Shown here one piece after another: positions 21,556-34,075 of a stretch of DNA of 64,000 nt; position 1 is the first letter of the stretch; the number at the start of each line of letters is the position of its first letter. The translations under genes were made by a program, and so were the position numbers. Below the pieces are notes generated by a model. The model searched no databases and was not told the origin of the DNA. It saw nothing but the letters and a program-made list of their open reading frames with translations. The DNA lies in contig CM071570.1 of assembly GCA_036426205.1 (NCBI GenBank), forward strand, positions 53,155,087 to 53,219,086, read 5' to 3'. Origin of the DNA: Ascaphus truei. Lineage: Eukaryota > Chordata > Amphibia > Anura > Ascaphidae.

Positions 21556-22162
21556 GCTATAACAGCTGAACCCTGTTATAACGCGGTGCTCAGGGTCCCC
21601 ATAATGAGACCGCGCTATAACTGGGATCACGATTTAAAAAATAAATAAATAAAATGGTCGCCGCGATCAGGGGTTCCGCGTTCGCCGGAGTGGGAGAGCT
21701 GGGATAACTCTCCGAGCTGTCCCTGAACCTGGCGTCGCAGCGGTGTGTGTTGTGTGTTAGGCTCAGCAGTGCAGGAGAAGCCCATGGGGAGTGGGGAGGG
21801 AATATCACGCAGCCTGGAGAAGTCATTTAGCTGTCTTGGTCGGAGTCGCCCGAGCCAGCCCCAGTCACTCCTCCCCCCCTGGTGGAGGTACAGGGAGTGA
21901 GTGAGAGAGAGAGTGTGTGTGTGTGGTGTGTGGTAACTGTTCCAGCTCCGGAGGGGGGGGGGTGTACGTACTATACTTTCAATACTTTGGTTTTGAGAGA
22001 GACAGAGTACATGCACACCTCTACAATTCAAAACTACTAATTGGGAAGCTTGATAATCTAAAAGTTTAAAATGGATTAAATGAGTATCTATAAAGCTTAT
22101 ACATTGAACTGTATGGTGAATGAGACTCAGTAAAACATGATATAAAACATGTAGCACATACA

Positions 22163-22380
22163 ATGGCGGCCGCCTTTATTCTCCTGCGGCCGCCACCGCA
22201 ATGTGCGGGCAATGTGCGGGCAATGTGCGGGCAGACGCGGCTGTTTTTTTTTTTTTCTTGGCGCGTGCCGCGCGTCACTGTGTCGCCGGTCACACGTGCC
22301 ACGGTTCCCCGGCATCCCCGAAAGCTGAAGGGGTAAGCAGGGGTAAGGGGAAGATGCGCGAAGCAGCGCGACAGATAAAG
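22163..22380 (+). repeat. CpG-rich patch with TIR-like start
   Basis: TA-CAATGGCGGCCGCCTTTAT followed by TCTCC resembles the termini of the 1884-5519 and 33456-36844 elements. AATGTGCGGGC is repeated three times at 22200-22232. Possibly an end of a related element; no partner end was found. Confidence 0.35.
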
Positions 22381-22502
22381 TTCGCTAAACAATAAACAAC
22401 CAGATGCCTTCTATAATGAATGTGCATAATATACATATATATGTATCCCCAATCAAACCCGCAGATTCCTCCATTCCTCTTCTGAGGATTTTATTACTAT
22501 AA

Positions 22503-22908
22503 AACATACTGGACACCTAACAAGCTCCTATTGAACCCCCAAAATAACCACAACATATATATAAGCATATGAGTGTCACAGAGAAGTGCTACTGAGCATG
22601 GCAATATATATTTAAAATCAGAGACAGAACATAAAACACAGACAGAGCTCAGTTTTTAGCACATCCAGTGAAACTCATACACGGTACAGTGCCTAAATAT
22701 ATATGTATAAATATCAAGTAAAATGGTCTTTTAGTTTAACATAGTTGGCTCAGGGGCTTACAACAATTTTGGCCAAAAATGTTAAACTAAAAGACCATTT
22801 TACTTGATATTTATACATATATATTTAGGCACTGTACCGTGTATGAGTTTCACTGGATGTGCTAAAAACTGAGCTCTGTCTGTGTTTTATGTTCTGTCTC
22901 TGATTTTA
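22503..22908. mobile_element. Fold-back element with perfect 16-bp TSD
   Basis: Flanked by GATTTTATTACTATAA at 22487-22502 and 22909-22924. After a head of about 110 bp the sequence from about 22612 (CAGAGACAGAACATAAAACA) is mirrored by the right arm, which ends at 22906 directly before the duplication. The turn is near 22745-22775. The family also occurs at 60760-61490. It has no coding capacity and no A-tail. Confidence 0.88.
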
Positions 22909-23119
22909 GATTTTATTACTATAATGATGTTTATTTCCCTTTTTTCCTGCTTTGAAGCGAACAAAAATCTCACTGTTGTACTTCTGACTGGGGGGTGGTG
23001 GGGGAGGGGAGGAGTGGGGGGCTGCGGATCCGGTTACACAGAGAAGAAGACTTGGAGGATTGGGTGCTGCCCTTTTTACACTTGGGGGGGTGCCTGGTAA
23101 TTTCTGCAATCTTACACAT

Positions 23120-23395
23120 ATTTATGCACGCTGTATGTGTGTGTATGTGTGTGGGTGTGTGTGTATGTGTGTGTGTGGATGGGATGTGTAGGAAGGGGGA
23201 TAGATGTGCAGGGAGGGTGATGTGCAGGAAGGGGGGATGAGATGTGCAGGGGGATGTGATGGGCAGGGGGGATGAGATGTGATGTGCAAGGGAGTATTGT
23301 GTGTGTGTGTTATGGGCAGGGGGTGATGTGCAGCGGGATGTGATGGGCAGGAGGGATGGGATATGATGTGCATGGGAGTATTGTGTGTGTGTCCG
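23120..23395 (+). repeat. TG-rich microsatellite and degenerate minisatellite
   Basis: (TG)n-like sequence at 23130-23180, then variants of GATGTGCAGGG and GATGGGCAGGGGGGATGAG repeated to about 23370. The His/Pro-rich minus frame here is a by-product. Confidence 0.8.
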
Positions 23396-23569
23396 TCCGT
23401 CCGCAATAAAGCTTTAAAAAAAAAAACCAGGAGCCACACTCACAACGCGTTATAATCAGATCTGCATTGCAGTGGATCGCGCTTAACGGGGTTGAGCTGT
23501 ATTATGTAATATTCAGTACTGATTTATTTAAAAACAAAAAATACACATGTAGGATATTGGTTGGATTGC

Positions 23570-23690
23570 TCCTTTCAGGGTTTTAGCAGTTAGGGTAGGG
23601 GTTAATTTAAGAGGTTTTAGTGGTTATGGGTTAGTTTAGGGGTTTTAGGGTAAGGGCTTAGTGTAGGGAGTTTAGCGGGGTTTCACTTAA
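23570..23690 (+). repeat. Degenerate GGGTTAG/TTTAGGGG repeats
   Basis: Units such as GGGTTAGTTTAGGGGTTTTA and TTAGGGTAAGGGCTTAG. Vertebrate-telomere-like words, but irregular and interstitial. Confidence 0.5.
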
Positions 23691-23699
23691 CTTAGCAGC

Positions 23700-25870
23700 A
23701 AAGTGGCTGGCAGCGACAGGTCCCGGTGGCGAAGTGAGTCACGGCGAAGCGCCGGCAATCAATTGGTCATGGGGGAATGGTCATAACCAAATGTCCTAGA
23801 CCGATACTCAGAACACACCTGAGATATACACTTTATATGTCATAGCCTGACTACCATCCAGATCAAAAGAGAGTTCCCATTGACTTTCTATAAATACCTC
23901 CCCAACCCCATCTCTATTACGCACATCGAGAGATACCTGAGCTACCAGGGCAATATGCTCATTTGAATATGCAGTATAAACAAATTATAAAAATTCAATA
24001 TTTCCCAGGTACTCCAGGTGTGTTCTGGGAGGTATCTAAGTTAGTGTATACTCTACAAAATTGGTGTTTCTCTCCCAATGGGAGTAAGGCTGAGACATTC
24101 ATAACGTCTGTTACTGTTTTAGGTTACATCACGTTATGAGCTCTGATTTAATGGAGCAGAGGGCTCTATCCCAAGCAGAGAGGCAGGGGGAGTTGTCATG
24201 TGATGCAACTAGAAAACCGCTGTACTACACAATATGGTTATTACACAAAGCCCATTACAGTTTTTATATCTGTTTCCAGAATAAAGCAACTCCTTCTGCC
24301 AGTGCTGGTTTTTCAGTTAAGCTTGGAGATTTAACAGTATATGGCTATATTCTGAATATATAGAAGATGTCAAGGACATATTCAGCCACTTTAATCTTTG
24401 CCTGAAGTCATTCACAATTAAGAAAGAAAAAATATGGCTGAAGCTATCCTTTAAACAGAGTGGCAATCTTGCTTGGAATGCATATTTAAGACATTCCCAA
24501 CCACAGCCTCTCAGATTTATCTTTAAAAATTATGTTCCCTGCCCACCCCAGTGAGCCTTTGCCTAACACTTAGGGCAACTTTTTCTAAAGTGCTATCTAT
24601 TTATAGGTCTCATGAATCCCCTATACACTCTGACTTCCTCACACAAGACTCAGATTAAACCACTCCATCTCCAATCACATCAGATATACTTATTGCTCAG
24701 GGGACTTCAATGGATTTTAATGCCTTGTAATGTTTGGCAATTCTATTTGATAACTTTGCCATTGAGTGGATTTGTTTTGTAAAACAGACCTGTACATTTT
24801 GTTTGGTACATGAACTCCAACAATTTGGCACATCTCTACTACCTGGGATCATTCCACATTATTTCTTTATATGATAAGCATATCCTGACTATCTGGGATT
24901 CAGCAATCCAGGCACAAATAAGGTTTTGGAAGTAAAAAAAAAAGGTACAAAAAAGAAAAGTTAAACAGACGTATTATAACCTAAATGACAGTTTTATTAA
25001 TTTTTAGATAACGTTAATAATTAATTTACTATATTTACGAATCAGTTATCCACCATGTAATCCAAAGAATAACATGAATGGCAGAGCATTTAAAAGCAAG
25101 GGGAAAGTAGCTGAACTTTCCCCATTACTCTGTCATCAAGCACATCAACTTTAGGTTATGTTCGGCGCATTAGTCCATGTATTCTGATATGAGTTCATAA
25201 GGCTGGAATTCCAAACACTAACCAGCTGTGGGAACCAAGGAAGAAGCTTGTCACACTAAATGCCATGGAGATATGCACCTATCTGAAATGCGGCAAGAGC
25301 ATACCGGTACTGCTTAAGACGCCTGGATAAAAACATAAATATTTAGGCCTTAATGTTTCTGTTTTCTTTTTATCAACAGAAAATGAATAACAGCAGACGT
25401 GCAAGAATATGTAATCTTTTCAAGCACTGACAAGTTTTTAATAAGGCATAGAAAAACATGTAATCCATGTTTTGCAGGTGTATAGCAAACTAGCCAACTC
25501 TCCATATTTATTGTATATGGGAAACTCCCTTATAATTTGCAGATAAAATGTATAATGTTTACTTTCTCCCTGAAAAAAATTCTCTCATGTCAATGCAGGT
25601 CAAGGGAAGTTTAAAGAGATCTGATTATCACATTTTTCTACTAAATCTCCCAGAAGAGTTTTGGGAAGTTGGTGAGTACACAGTATGATGCAAAAGTATG
25701 TAGCTATCAGATCAGATCACATCGACAAGGTATAATTGCCTGCAGTATTTGCTGAGGTCTATAAAAGTGACTATGACTAAAGCTGTAACAACAGTACCTT
25801 TCAAAACTAAATACCATAATGTACTATCTTTAATCCTCTCAAAAAGTAATGCACTCACATTTAGTATGAA
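23700..25870. other. No gene recognised
   Basis: AT-rich; the 75-codon frame at 24136-24363 has no known features. Nothing further seen. Confidence 0.5.
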
Positions 25871-26215
25871 TAAAAAGTACACGTGGGGGGCGCGCACGTG
25901 ACATCACGTCTGCTCAAGAGCTCCGTGCATGCCGCTGCCTATATTTAATTAGAGCCTCCGATTGGCACCTCATAGTGTGGCGAAAGTAGAAGCGGAGGAC
26001 GGGGGAATCACCCGACATGCCTACCCGGAAGTATAGGAAGGTGAGCGCCCCGGATCTGTCCTGTTTCGGGCATAAACCGCCCGCGACTGATGAAGCAGAA
26101 AAAAACAAGATGGCTGCGAGGAGGGCGGACGGGAGTGTGCTTCACTGAGCCCTGAGTAGGAGCAGGGTCTGAAGTCTCTGCCCTGGGTAAAAGAACCACG
26201 GATCTGGAAGGTAAA

Positions 26216-26990
26216 ATGGACGCCTCCTTACAAAATCAAGTGAACAGAGATGACGAAGTCCTGAGGCTCAACGCGGAGTAAGAGCCACGAGAGATAGTCT
26301 GGATGATCTTGAAAACAGGGAGCGAAGGCAAAATTTGTGAATCCGCCACATCCCAGAGTCAGTGTCTGCGGAGGCACTGCAGCCTTATCTTAAAAGACTG
26401 TTTTTCTCAATTGACCCTCAACTAGAAGACAGCGATCTGTTAATTGATAGAGCTCACCGTGCGCTGGGTCCCAGATTTGATGACCCTAAAAGAAGCAGGG
26501 ATGTGGTGCTGCAGCTTCATCAATTCATGACTAAAGACAAGATAATAATGGGGAGCAGAAATAGGGGTTCAACAGACTTCGAAAATTCCCCCATACAGAT
26601 CTTCCAGGATTTGTCAAGGATGACCATAGACAGGCGAAGGGGATTATGACCAGTAACAGCGATTCTGCAGGAAAAGGAATTCGCTATTGGTGGGCATTTC
26701 CGTTCCTCCTTATCGCCAACCAGGAAGGAGTCTTCAGCTTTTCTTTTGGCGCTGGGTCTGGAGCCTAATAGCAGAACGGATCAACAAGGCCAATCCCAGA
26801 ACAACAATTCGGATGAAGGGAGATCAGCGGAGGGAAAAAGTACCCGAGGAGCAAATAATTAAGCCCGTCCGAGCACCTGAGATGTCTCATGGGCGTTTTT
26901 TCTTTGCTGATCACCAAACTCTGGAAGGGTCCATCGGAACCCATGAGGGTTTATCCGACCAATGAATCTACAGCCTAGGATTTCCTAAGA
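26216..26990 (+). pseudogene. L1/Tx1-type ORF1 remnant
   Basis: Frames give DRAHRALGPRFDDPKRSRDV, then QIFQDLSRMTIDRRR, matching the ORF1 RNA-binding domain seen intact at 39992-41005 (RTHRALGPRSNDPKRRRDI, QIFSDLARITVERRR). The N-terminal coiled coil is largely lost. Several frameshifts and stops. ORF1p would be the nucleic-acid chaperone of the LINE particle. Confidence 0.85.
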
Positions 26991-27235
26991 AGCCCAAGTT
27001 GGAGCTGTTTTGTTTTTGTTGTTTTGTTCCTCTCTCTGTCTCCCTCTTTTTGATTTACAGGTCTGGTTAACGAGATTATTTGCCCACTCCCTCTGCGATA
27101 AGATCAATTCTGCAGAGGAGAGAAGATACTTCTAGGCACAGAAGAGACTAAGATCTGCTCGGAGTAGGGTAAATAACTTTTTGTGAGCTCAGAAAAAAAA
27201 TCAATGACTGTTGTTTTCAGAAAGGTAAAACAGAG

Positions 27236-27995
27236 GTGCAATTAGGAGGTGGAGATTTAGTTGTGCGGGTGAGTAAGGAGTCCAGCATATCTGACGTTAG
27301 GGTGACCTCAGTATGGCCATATGCTCGCCAGGTCAATCCATGTAGGGACTGGCCACAAAATTGGGATGCGTGGCTGTTTACACTCATCTTATTTTTCAAT
27401 TTAATTTTATTTTATTTTGTTCTCCAAGTTCCCGATTTTGGAAAATCGTGGTCGGATCACGCTCCTGTGGCAATCTTGTTTGACCCCCCATTTGCCAAGA
27501 TTCAATCATTTCACTGGAGAATGAATGACTCACTTCTAAATTTCCCGGAAATTAGCTTACAAATTGGAGGCTCACTCAAAAAGGATTTTCAGATTAATAA
27601 TGGGTTTGTAGAATCGACAGCAATATTATGGGAGGCACATAATGCCATGATTAGAAAACAACTTATTTCAATTCCATCCAATAGAAAGAGAATAAAAATG
27701 GAAAAACAAAAATATTTAATGGGAAAATTGTAACATTGGAAAGTTCACATAAAAAAAAAACATTGAGGAAAATTTATAAAATACTGAGCCAGGAAAGGGA
27801 GGAGCTTAAGAGATTGCAATTGGAGGATGTAGAGAAGGCCCTTAAGTGGACCAAGCAGACATACTATGATTAGGGATATAAGGCAGACCGTTCATTGGCA
27901 AATAAACTCAGAGGGATCAGCGTGAGGACCTCAGTTCCTGCTATTAGGACAAAAGGAGGAGGGGTCACATACAATCCCTCAATTTTATGCGGATG
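27236..27995 (+). pseudogene. L1/Tx1-type ORF2, endonuclease end
   Basis: KSWSDHAPVAILFDPP is the C-terminal SDH motif of an APE-type endonuclease. It is followed by FHWRMNDSLLNFPEI and WEAHNAMIRKQLISIPSNRK, the linker before RT. After a stop at 27731-27733 further linker homology runs to about 27995, where LTR sequence begins. No RT remains. Confidence 0.8.
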
Positions 27996-29165
27996 TGAGG
28001 ATTCGCCATCCTGACGGCTGGAGACGTCTCATCACCTGAAAGTTCCTGCCACGACGGACACCAAGGAGGCGCAGTCTCACGGCCCCGTTATGCGTGTTCA
28101 CGGATCTTGTATGGCCCGTCTGCCCACCCAGGCTCCGTCTCTGCCCCCTGCTCTGGCGCACGGCCGGTGCGCTCATTCAGCATCCCCTCTGACTCATGCC
28201 CCATTCAACGCCCCCGCCCCAGTGACTAGCAGGACCGGCGTGGGAGTTACTTGCACTCTGGTCTCCACCTCCTGACCTCAGTGACGTGCGCAGGTCGGCG
28301 CGAGCTCGGTCCTGCCTCCGTTCCTGATTCGGCTGCATCATAAGTCACAACTGTGTGCACCAGCAGCCTATAGGATTCGGTTTTCTGGTTCCGTCCTGGC
28401 TCTCCATTGGAGGGTCTCTGTAACAGGGGACTTATCCCTGTTCACAAATGTGCCTCTAATCCAGCAGTGTGGTGGTTAACTGCTGGTAGCAAATTAACTA
28501 ACACCACCTGCCTGATTAGAGGTGGTAGAAAAAGCCTGCCTTTGAGACAGGAAGTGACTCCTTAGCTCTGACTGAGAGCTGACCTTTGGAGACAACACAT
28601 GTCTTGAGCTCTGCCCAGCATAGCAGATTACAAGACACCAAATAAGACTTCTAAACCTGGATGCTGATATTTTCTGTGCACGAACGGGTGCGGTTCCAGG
28701 AGAGCAGAGAAGCTTACTCTACAGCAGCTAACAGATAAGACTTTCATTATTAAGAGACTGCTTATATCTGCTTATTTTCATGCTATATGTTTTGGAGCTG
28801 CGAGACATGCTTGACTTAGGGAGTTGTGAATTAATTGCATGGTATTTTCACTAGAGATACTCCCAAGTGAATAGTAGCTTTGTTCCCCCCTATGTTTGGA
28901 TGATTTCCTGATGAAAAGGAAAAGGCACAATAAAGCCTATTATAATTTCACATTATAAAGACTCCAATTGTGTACCTCTGTGAACGTCCGTCTATAGTCT
29001 CCCTTTATATGCCCTCTTGCTCCAGACACACATAGCTGAGCATAGTCTTGTGTGACGCCGTGCCTTGCTGCATTCTGTTCCTGTATCTCCTGCTTTGCCT
29101 TGTCTGTTGATCCTTCTGCTACCTGACCCTGCTACGTACCTTGGACTCCGCACCTCTCTACTCCT
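27996..29165 (+). repeat. LTR-like sequence split by a solo LTR
   Basis: 27996-28418 and about 28976-29165 look like one GC-rich Gypsy-type LTR (the end reads CTGCTTTGCCTTGTCTGTTG and similar words, comparable to 41770-42120). It is divided by 28419-28975. I could not fix its termini. Confidence 0.45.
28419..28975 (+). repeat. Solo LTR, TGTAACAGGGG family
   Basis: Starts TGTAACAGGGGACTTATCCC and contains GGATGATTTCCTGATG and a poly-A signal in GCACAATAAAGCC. The same family occurs inverted at 38822-39358. The exact right end is uncertain. Confidence 0.75.
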
Positions 29166-29239
29166 CTACTCTCTACTCCTCCCATTTATGTTTGAAAACT
29201 TTAATAAAAATATAAGTTAAAAAAAAAAAGTACACGTGA

Positions 29240-31080
29240 CAGAGTCTCGGTGGTGCCGACTCCTACCGTTTATGTCACTATCAGCGCAACGCTGGTACAC
29301 TCCACACCGTGCTCCATGCACAGATGATCGAGGTGGCTGACAGGTCTAGTTGCTGACAGTGGATGGTACTACTATATGGTACTATGCAGGATCTGACCAT
29401 ATCTTTATGAAGCTACAGACACTGACTAGGATTACTTGTGACTATCCCACTGGGACTGTATATAACTATTACGGGAACTTGTGAGAACTTTTTTTAAAAT
29501 GTTCACGTACAGTATAGTATTATTTATTACTTCAAATTGTCACTTATCACATGGATTTTGATTTCACAGTCATTTTCTTTAAATGTTGAACGAGTACATA
29601 TTGAGGTTGTGTGCATTTGTTCATCATTAACGTTTTTCATACATTTATGTATATGTAGTGAATTAGAATACTGTATTCATTTATTTGTGAGACTTAGTTT
29701 TGGGCCTGAGTAGCATGTACTTATGGCCTTATTATATATTTAAACTAAGGATAAACTCAGAAAAAGGTGCACAACCATCACTTATTCTATATATGGCTAA
29801 GCAGCCGTTCAGGCTATTTTTCGGACGAAAATCCCCTTTGAGGTCTATAGGGATTTTCAGTCGAAAACAGCCTAAACAGCCATATATAGCATTACCCTCT
29901 TATTTTTTTTTAGTTTACATTTCCAATCTGAAAGTTTATAATTTAATATTATTTATTCAGCCTCAAGTATCAAAGCAGAAAATACGATATTTATAAAAGC
30001 ATACTGTACTACAGAAACAATATTTGCAGCAAAATTGTTGCAAATAGGAAAGATACAGTACCAATGTATCCAACATTATTGCAATCCATGGTGTGCTGCA
30101 GCGGAACATATACAACACACCAGCGGGAAAAGTGGCCATTGTTTTGAGTCAGTGGCGCAAAGGAAGGGGGAGGAGATATTGCTCTATTTCACCTGTCGCA
30201 ATAACGTCGACTAAATCTGTATACCGTATTTCATAAAAGCATGGTCAATTTCATAGGACAAAACTGCATTATTTGTACAATTAGGAATATTGAACAAACT
30301 TGATAAGTTTCCACCTTCTTATTGTTGAACAATTACCGTTTCCTATGTGTAATTTTCACAATATGTTCCTGTTTCTTAGCAATTGCAGAGGTTCCAAATG
30401 CTCTTCATAAAGTAAATTACCATGTTCCTGTGCATAAACAATGAATAGAACATTAAGTTCTTCTAAAGATCACGGTGCAATTACTGTATTAGTACTTTTT
30501 TTTAACATGAAAAGCACCCAGTCCCTGACTTGATTCAAGAATTTATGTATGAAAAAAAAGTCTTTCGTTTTCATTGTCCTGGGAAACACCTACCTAATAA
30601 CTTAGAAAAAATGGATATTTCATCATCACTACTATTTGAACTTTAGTTCCTTGTTACCTAAACAAGCAAGTCAAGAGACACCTGGGAATGGGTGGGAGAC
30701 TTGTGAAATATTTGTGTGGGAGAATAACACAAATTCCTCAATCTAAATAATCTTTTCTAACTCACCAATACTGAGTCATCTCATAAACTCTACTATGTCC
30801 CACCAAAATACAATAGAATACTCCAATTTAGATAACACATTTATTGCACCAAATAATTAAAATGCACTGCTGTTTATATAATACTAGAAGTCAAAGTACA
30901 GTATGCACAAAATACATTTTACTATAATAATTTTTTTAACATGATCTACATCCATCCTGGAGGGGAAGCAGAATACATAGTACAATTTTTAGAAGCAACT
31001 ATTTAAACTACCTGAGAGATCAGTTAAATGACCCAACTTACCTCCCCCATCCATTCTGGAAGATCTAGCAGTTTTATGCA
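29240..31080. other. No gene recognised
   Basis: AT-rich unique-looking sequence apart from the palindrome at 29787-29889. Confidence 0.5.
29787..29889. repeat. 103-bp palindrome
   Basis: CTATATATGGCTAAGCAGCC at the left mirrors the right end GGCTGTTTAGG.. read on the other strand (ACAGCCATATATAG). Arms continue through GGCTATTTTTCGGACGAAAA / TTTTCAGTCGAAAACAGCC. Confidence 0.75.
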
Positions 31081-31100
31081 TATAATAATGATCCTCCCTC

Positions 31101-31140
31101 CCTGATGAAGCATGCATAGCCACGCGAAACGTGCATCGGG
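31101..31140 (+). ncRNA. Hammerhead-like motif
   Basis: CCTGATGAA is followed by a stem GCATG..CACGC (one mismatch), then GAAACGTGCATCGGG. The CTGATGA and GAA core elements are intact; there is an extra A before stem II. It lies about 700 bp beyond the GIY-YIG end of the Penelope-like fragment. A CRE-like TGACGTCAC follows at 31147-31155. Confidence 0.4.
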
Positions 31141-31799
31141 TTTTTATGACGTCACAACGGTGACATCTGCTGGAGAGGAGGTGTATCGATGAGCTCAACA
31201 ATGAAACGGGTTGTATTGCGGTTTTCTTTCTGCTCTCCGCTTAACAATTAGCTCAAGCATTATGTGCTATATATGTTTATTTGTTATATCTATACATAGG
31301 TCTTGTGAGAATTCTCTCACAACTCACGAATATCCATGTGATGAGGGTAGATTCTCCACAGCACACGGTTACGAAAACTATCCACTAAGGAGACACATTT
31401 GCACCCCTACTGTTCTCCTGTGTTTCCCCTCCCGCTCCCACCAGTGATGTAGCACATAATAAGATACATGTTGGCTATACTAGTCTGAGTATATTCTCAT
31501 TCCCCTTTGCCGATACAGTAGCTGAATAGTAGCTACTAATGAAGAGATATATACTTTATGCTAAATTCAGACATGGAATAGCTGAAGTGCCCCAGTTAAA
31601 AATCTATATAATATAAATAGTGCAATATATATCGATACATAATAAAATAATATTAGAGAAAAACCAATATGAATAATATCTAGTGAATACTGAAAACTAC
31701 ATGTGGATGATAGCCAAGAAGTGCCTAAAATAATGAAACCATTTATTATAACAGGGGAAATATATTCTCACTTTAAAAAGGCTGCAAAATTAATGTCTA

Positions 31800-32530
31800 G
31801 ATTGAGACCATTAGACTGCATGGTATCAACTGATGTATCCAAAAGGTCTCTCTGCGTCTCAAACTAAGAAGGCTATCACAGCCACGTTTATTTGGCTGTA
31901 CCCACTCGATTTCTTTGATGGAGAGACCAATTCTTTCTCTAATATATATTTCGGCAATGTGTTGGATGTTCGGCACATGTTACAAAAAAATAAAACTTTT
32001 ATAAGTCTCTTGGTTCGACCTCTATATGGCTTCCCGCACGGGCATGTGATTATACAGATGACAAAGGTTGTGTTGCAATTCATAAAAACATTTAGAATTA
32101 AAAAAAATGTGATACTTGGGATTTAAAACCTTTTTTTATCTTTGACATCTAAATGATCACTAGTGATACAGTACACCTAACAGCACCAAACTTCAAACAT
32201 CCTTTAGACTTATCACATAGCCAAACGGCAGACTGTTTTTGTGGTTTAGTATTCAATAGAGTTGGAGCAAGAATAGTTTTTAAATGTCTTTCGCTTCTAA
32301 AAATGATCTTAGGCTGAGTTGGCAAAATAGCCCCCAAAGATTGGATCATGTTGCAATGTTTCCTCGAGATCCGAGTTATTTTTGGGGCTGCTTTATTGTA
32401 TCTTACAATAAAATGTGTATCTCCCCTATCCTTTTTGTTTTAAGGACTGGTTGGATACTAACCCTACTAATCTTATGGATACCTGGATACTGTAAATACA
32501 ACAAGGAGCGGACTCTGCTTGATACCTAGC
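31800..32530 (-). pseudogene. Penelope-like element fragment: RT end and GIY-YIG domain
   Basis: Minus-strand frames give PKIIFRSERHLKTILAPTLL (the post-RT region of Penelope-like elements) and then CIITCPCGKPYRGRTKRLIK. The second is the start of the GIY-YIG endonuclease domain (I-x-C-x-C-x-x-x-Y-x-G-x-T). The tyrosine of the first GIY position reads as isoleucine context and the protein is broken by several stops. RT itself is not recognisable upstream. This is a decayed copy; the domain would nick target DNA during insertion. Confidence 0.65.
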
Positions 32531-32635
32531 AAACTTTATTTTATAAATATTTTTTAACTTTTGAATTTTATTATTATTTAATGAACTATTCATTTATTTT
32601 CTTTATTTTTTCAGTACCTTAATTATATATATATA

Positions 32636-33338
32636 TGTTACGCCGGTGCTGCCCGCAGACCAGACCCATCCCCTGTGCTGAGGTGGGACGTAGGGATACA
32701 CGCACCCGCAGCAAAGGGAGCGTGTCCGGAGTGTGGTGTTATTGTTGCCGTTGCCAAGGTCAGGGATGCCAGAAGTCACGAAGTCCAAGTAGAGCCAAAG
32801 TCGAGAGCCAGAGGGGGTAGTCGTCCAATCCGCGTCAATACCTGAGGAGTCACTGAGAGAATAGTCAAAAGCTTCCATACAGAACTATGTCGAGCGACGA
32901 GTGATGGGAAGCACAGGCATAATAAAGCTTGGCAGGCCAATGGGAAAAGGGGGCAGGCCTGGAGGACTGCAAGGAGTCCTCCCTGATAGGAGAGAGGTGT
33001 TACAGCCCAGCTGAGTGTAATCATTGCTTTGCATTGAACTGTGTGATGCTTGGGGGCGACGCCTCACTGCAGAAGCAGAGGTTAAAAGTGCTCTGTTAGG
33101 CGTGTGCTCTGTAAGCTGAGAATGCATGCACATAACATCAGAGGCTGGCGTGCGTGTAGGAGGGCGTGGACGCGCCCGACGCTGAGTAGAGGAATCGCCG
33201 AGGGGAGTGATCCCGCGACGGCGGCAGGGGCGAGGAGCCGTGGAGGCCGGTAAGGCAGGCTTGTTTATTGTGTGCAGGGGCTCCCTGCGGAGAGGGAGTG
33301 CTTTGTGTGGGAAGCGAGGAGAACGCCGATTCCTGACA
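32636..33338 (-). repeat. Solo LTR of a Gypsy family
   Basis: 703 bp, TGTCAGGAATCGGCG... to ...GGCGTAACA in minus orientation, flanked by ATATA on both sides (32631-32635, 33339-33343). The flank is an AT microsatellite, which weakens the TSD. Parts (CCCGCAGACC, GAGGTGGG, CGTGTCCGGAGTGTGG) resemble the LTR at 421-1342. Confidence 0.8.
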
Positions 33339-34075
33339 ATATATATATATATCAGAAGAGAAGAGAAGAGAGGCACGTGCAACATAGCATAAATCTGAGC
33401 GAAGATTTATTCTCAAGAATACAAATGTAAAATAGCACACTCACAAGTGTAGCTACTGTTGCAGCGGCCGTTATTCGAACATTTCTTGAAATGGATTTCG
33501 AGATTTGCCCGAGATTCTCTCAAAATTTGCTGCAGCAGACTAATGACCCATTGGATTAACACAGCAGGGGTCCCTGCTGTGTGAGTCCTACTGGGGTCTG
33601 CCTGTCTGTAAGAGACACGCAGTAAGAGGGCTGAATCAGTCACTCTAACTGCGCGCCTCTCACAGGTGATCGCGGGGTTTTTATTTAATTTTAAACATTA
33701 CAGAAAGGTAGCAGGGGGTCTCCGGAGCTGAACCGCATTGATTTCAGATCCGGGTATCCCCTACTTCCCGAGATACAGGCCCCGTTATGTGGTGCCGTTA
33801 TCTCCTATGCATTGTAATGTCTTGCGTCACGTGATCGGGACATTTCCATGCATAGGAGATACCGGCACCCATAATCGGGCCTATATCTCAGGAAGCAGGG
33901 GTTACCCGGACCTGAAACCAACGCGGTTCTGCTCCAGAGACCCCCTGATCATCTACACTAGTCATAAAGTTAAATTAAAATATGTACTAAGCACTAATAC
34001 ACAACCAAGCCACTGTGCCCCCACATAAAACCAATATTTATTTTTATAGACACAGGATTAATACCACAGGCCGGC

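Larger units (their letters stand above)
21562..23499. mobile_element. TA-flanked DNA transposon, CAGCTgAACCC termini
   Basis: Left end ACAGCTGAACCCTGTTATAA then CGCGG; right end, reverse-complemented, CAGCTCAACCCCGTTAAGCG. TA lies at both borders (21560-21561, 23500-23501; one extra A at the left). Such termini and TA targets are typical of Tigger/pogo-like elements. No transposase is seen. The interior holds CA/TG-rich and G-rich tracts, a CpG-rich patch (22160-22370) and a nested fold-back (22503-22908). Confidence 0.65.
25886..29224 (+). mobile_element. L1/Tx1-like LINE, interrupted, with TSDs
   Basis: The insertion is bounded by AAAAAGTACACGTG at 25872-25885 and 29225-29238. It starts with a GC-rich 5' region, holds an ORF1 remnant and the end of an ORF2 endonuclease, and ends AACTTTAATAAAAATATAAG followed by TTAAAAAAAAA. 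RT is missing: from about 27996 to 29165 LTR sequence replaces it. Confidence 0.85.

Noticed and set aside
23122..23439. His/Pro-rich 105-codon minus frame
   Set aside because: Product of TG/G-rich satellite sequence.
23570..23690. Interstitial telomere array
   Set aside because: TTAGGG-like words are irregular; more likely a degenerate repeat of a transposon.
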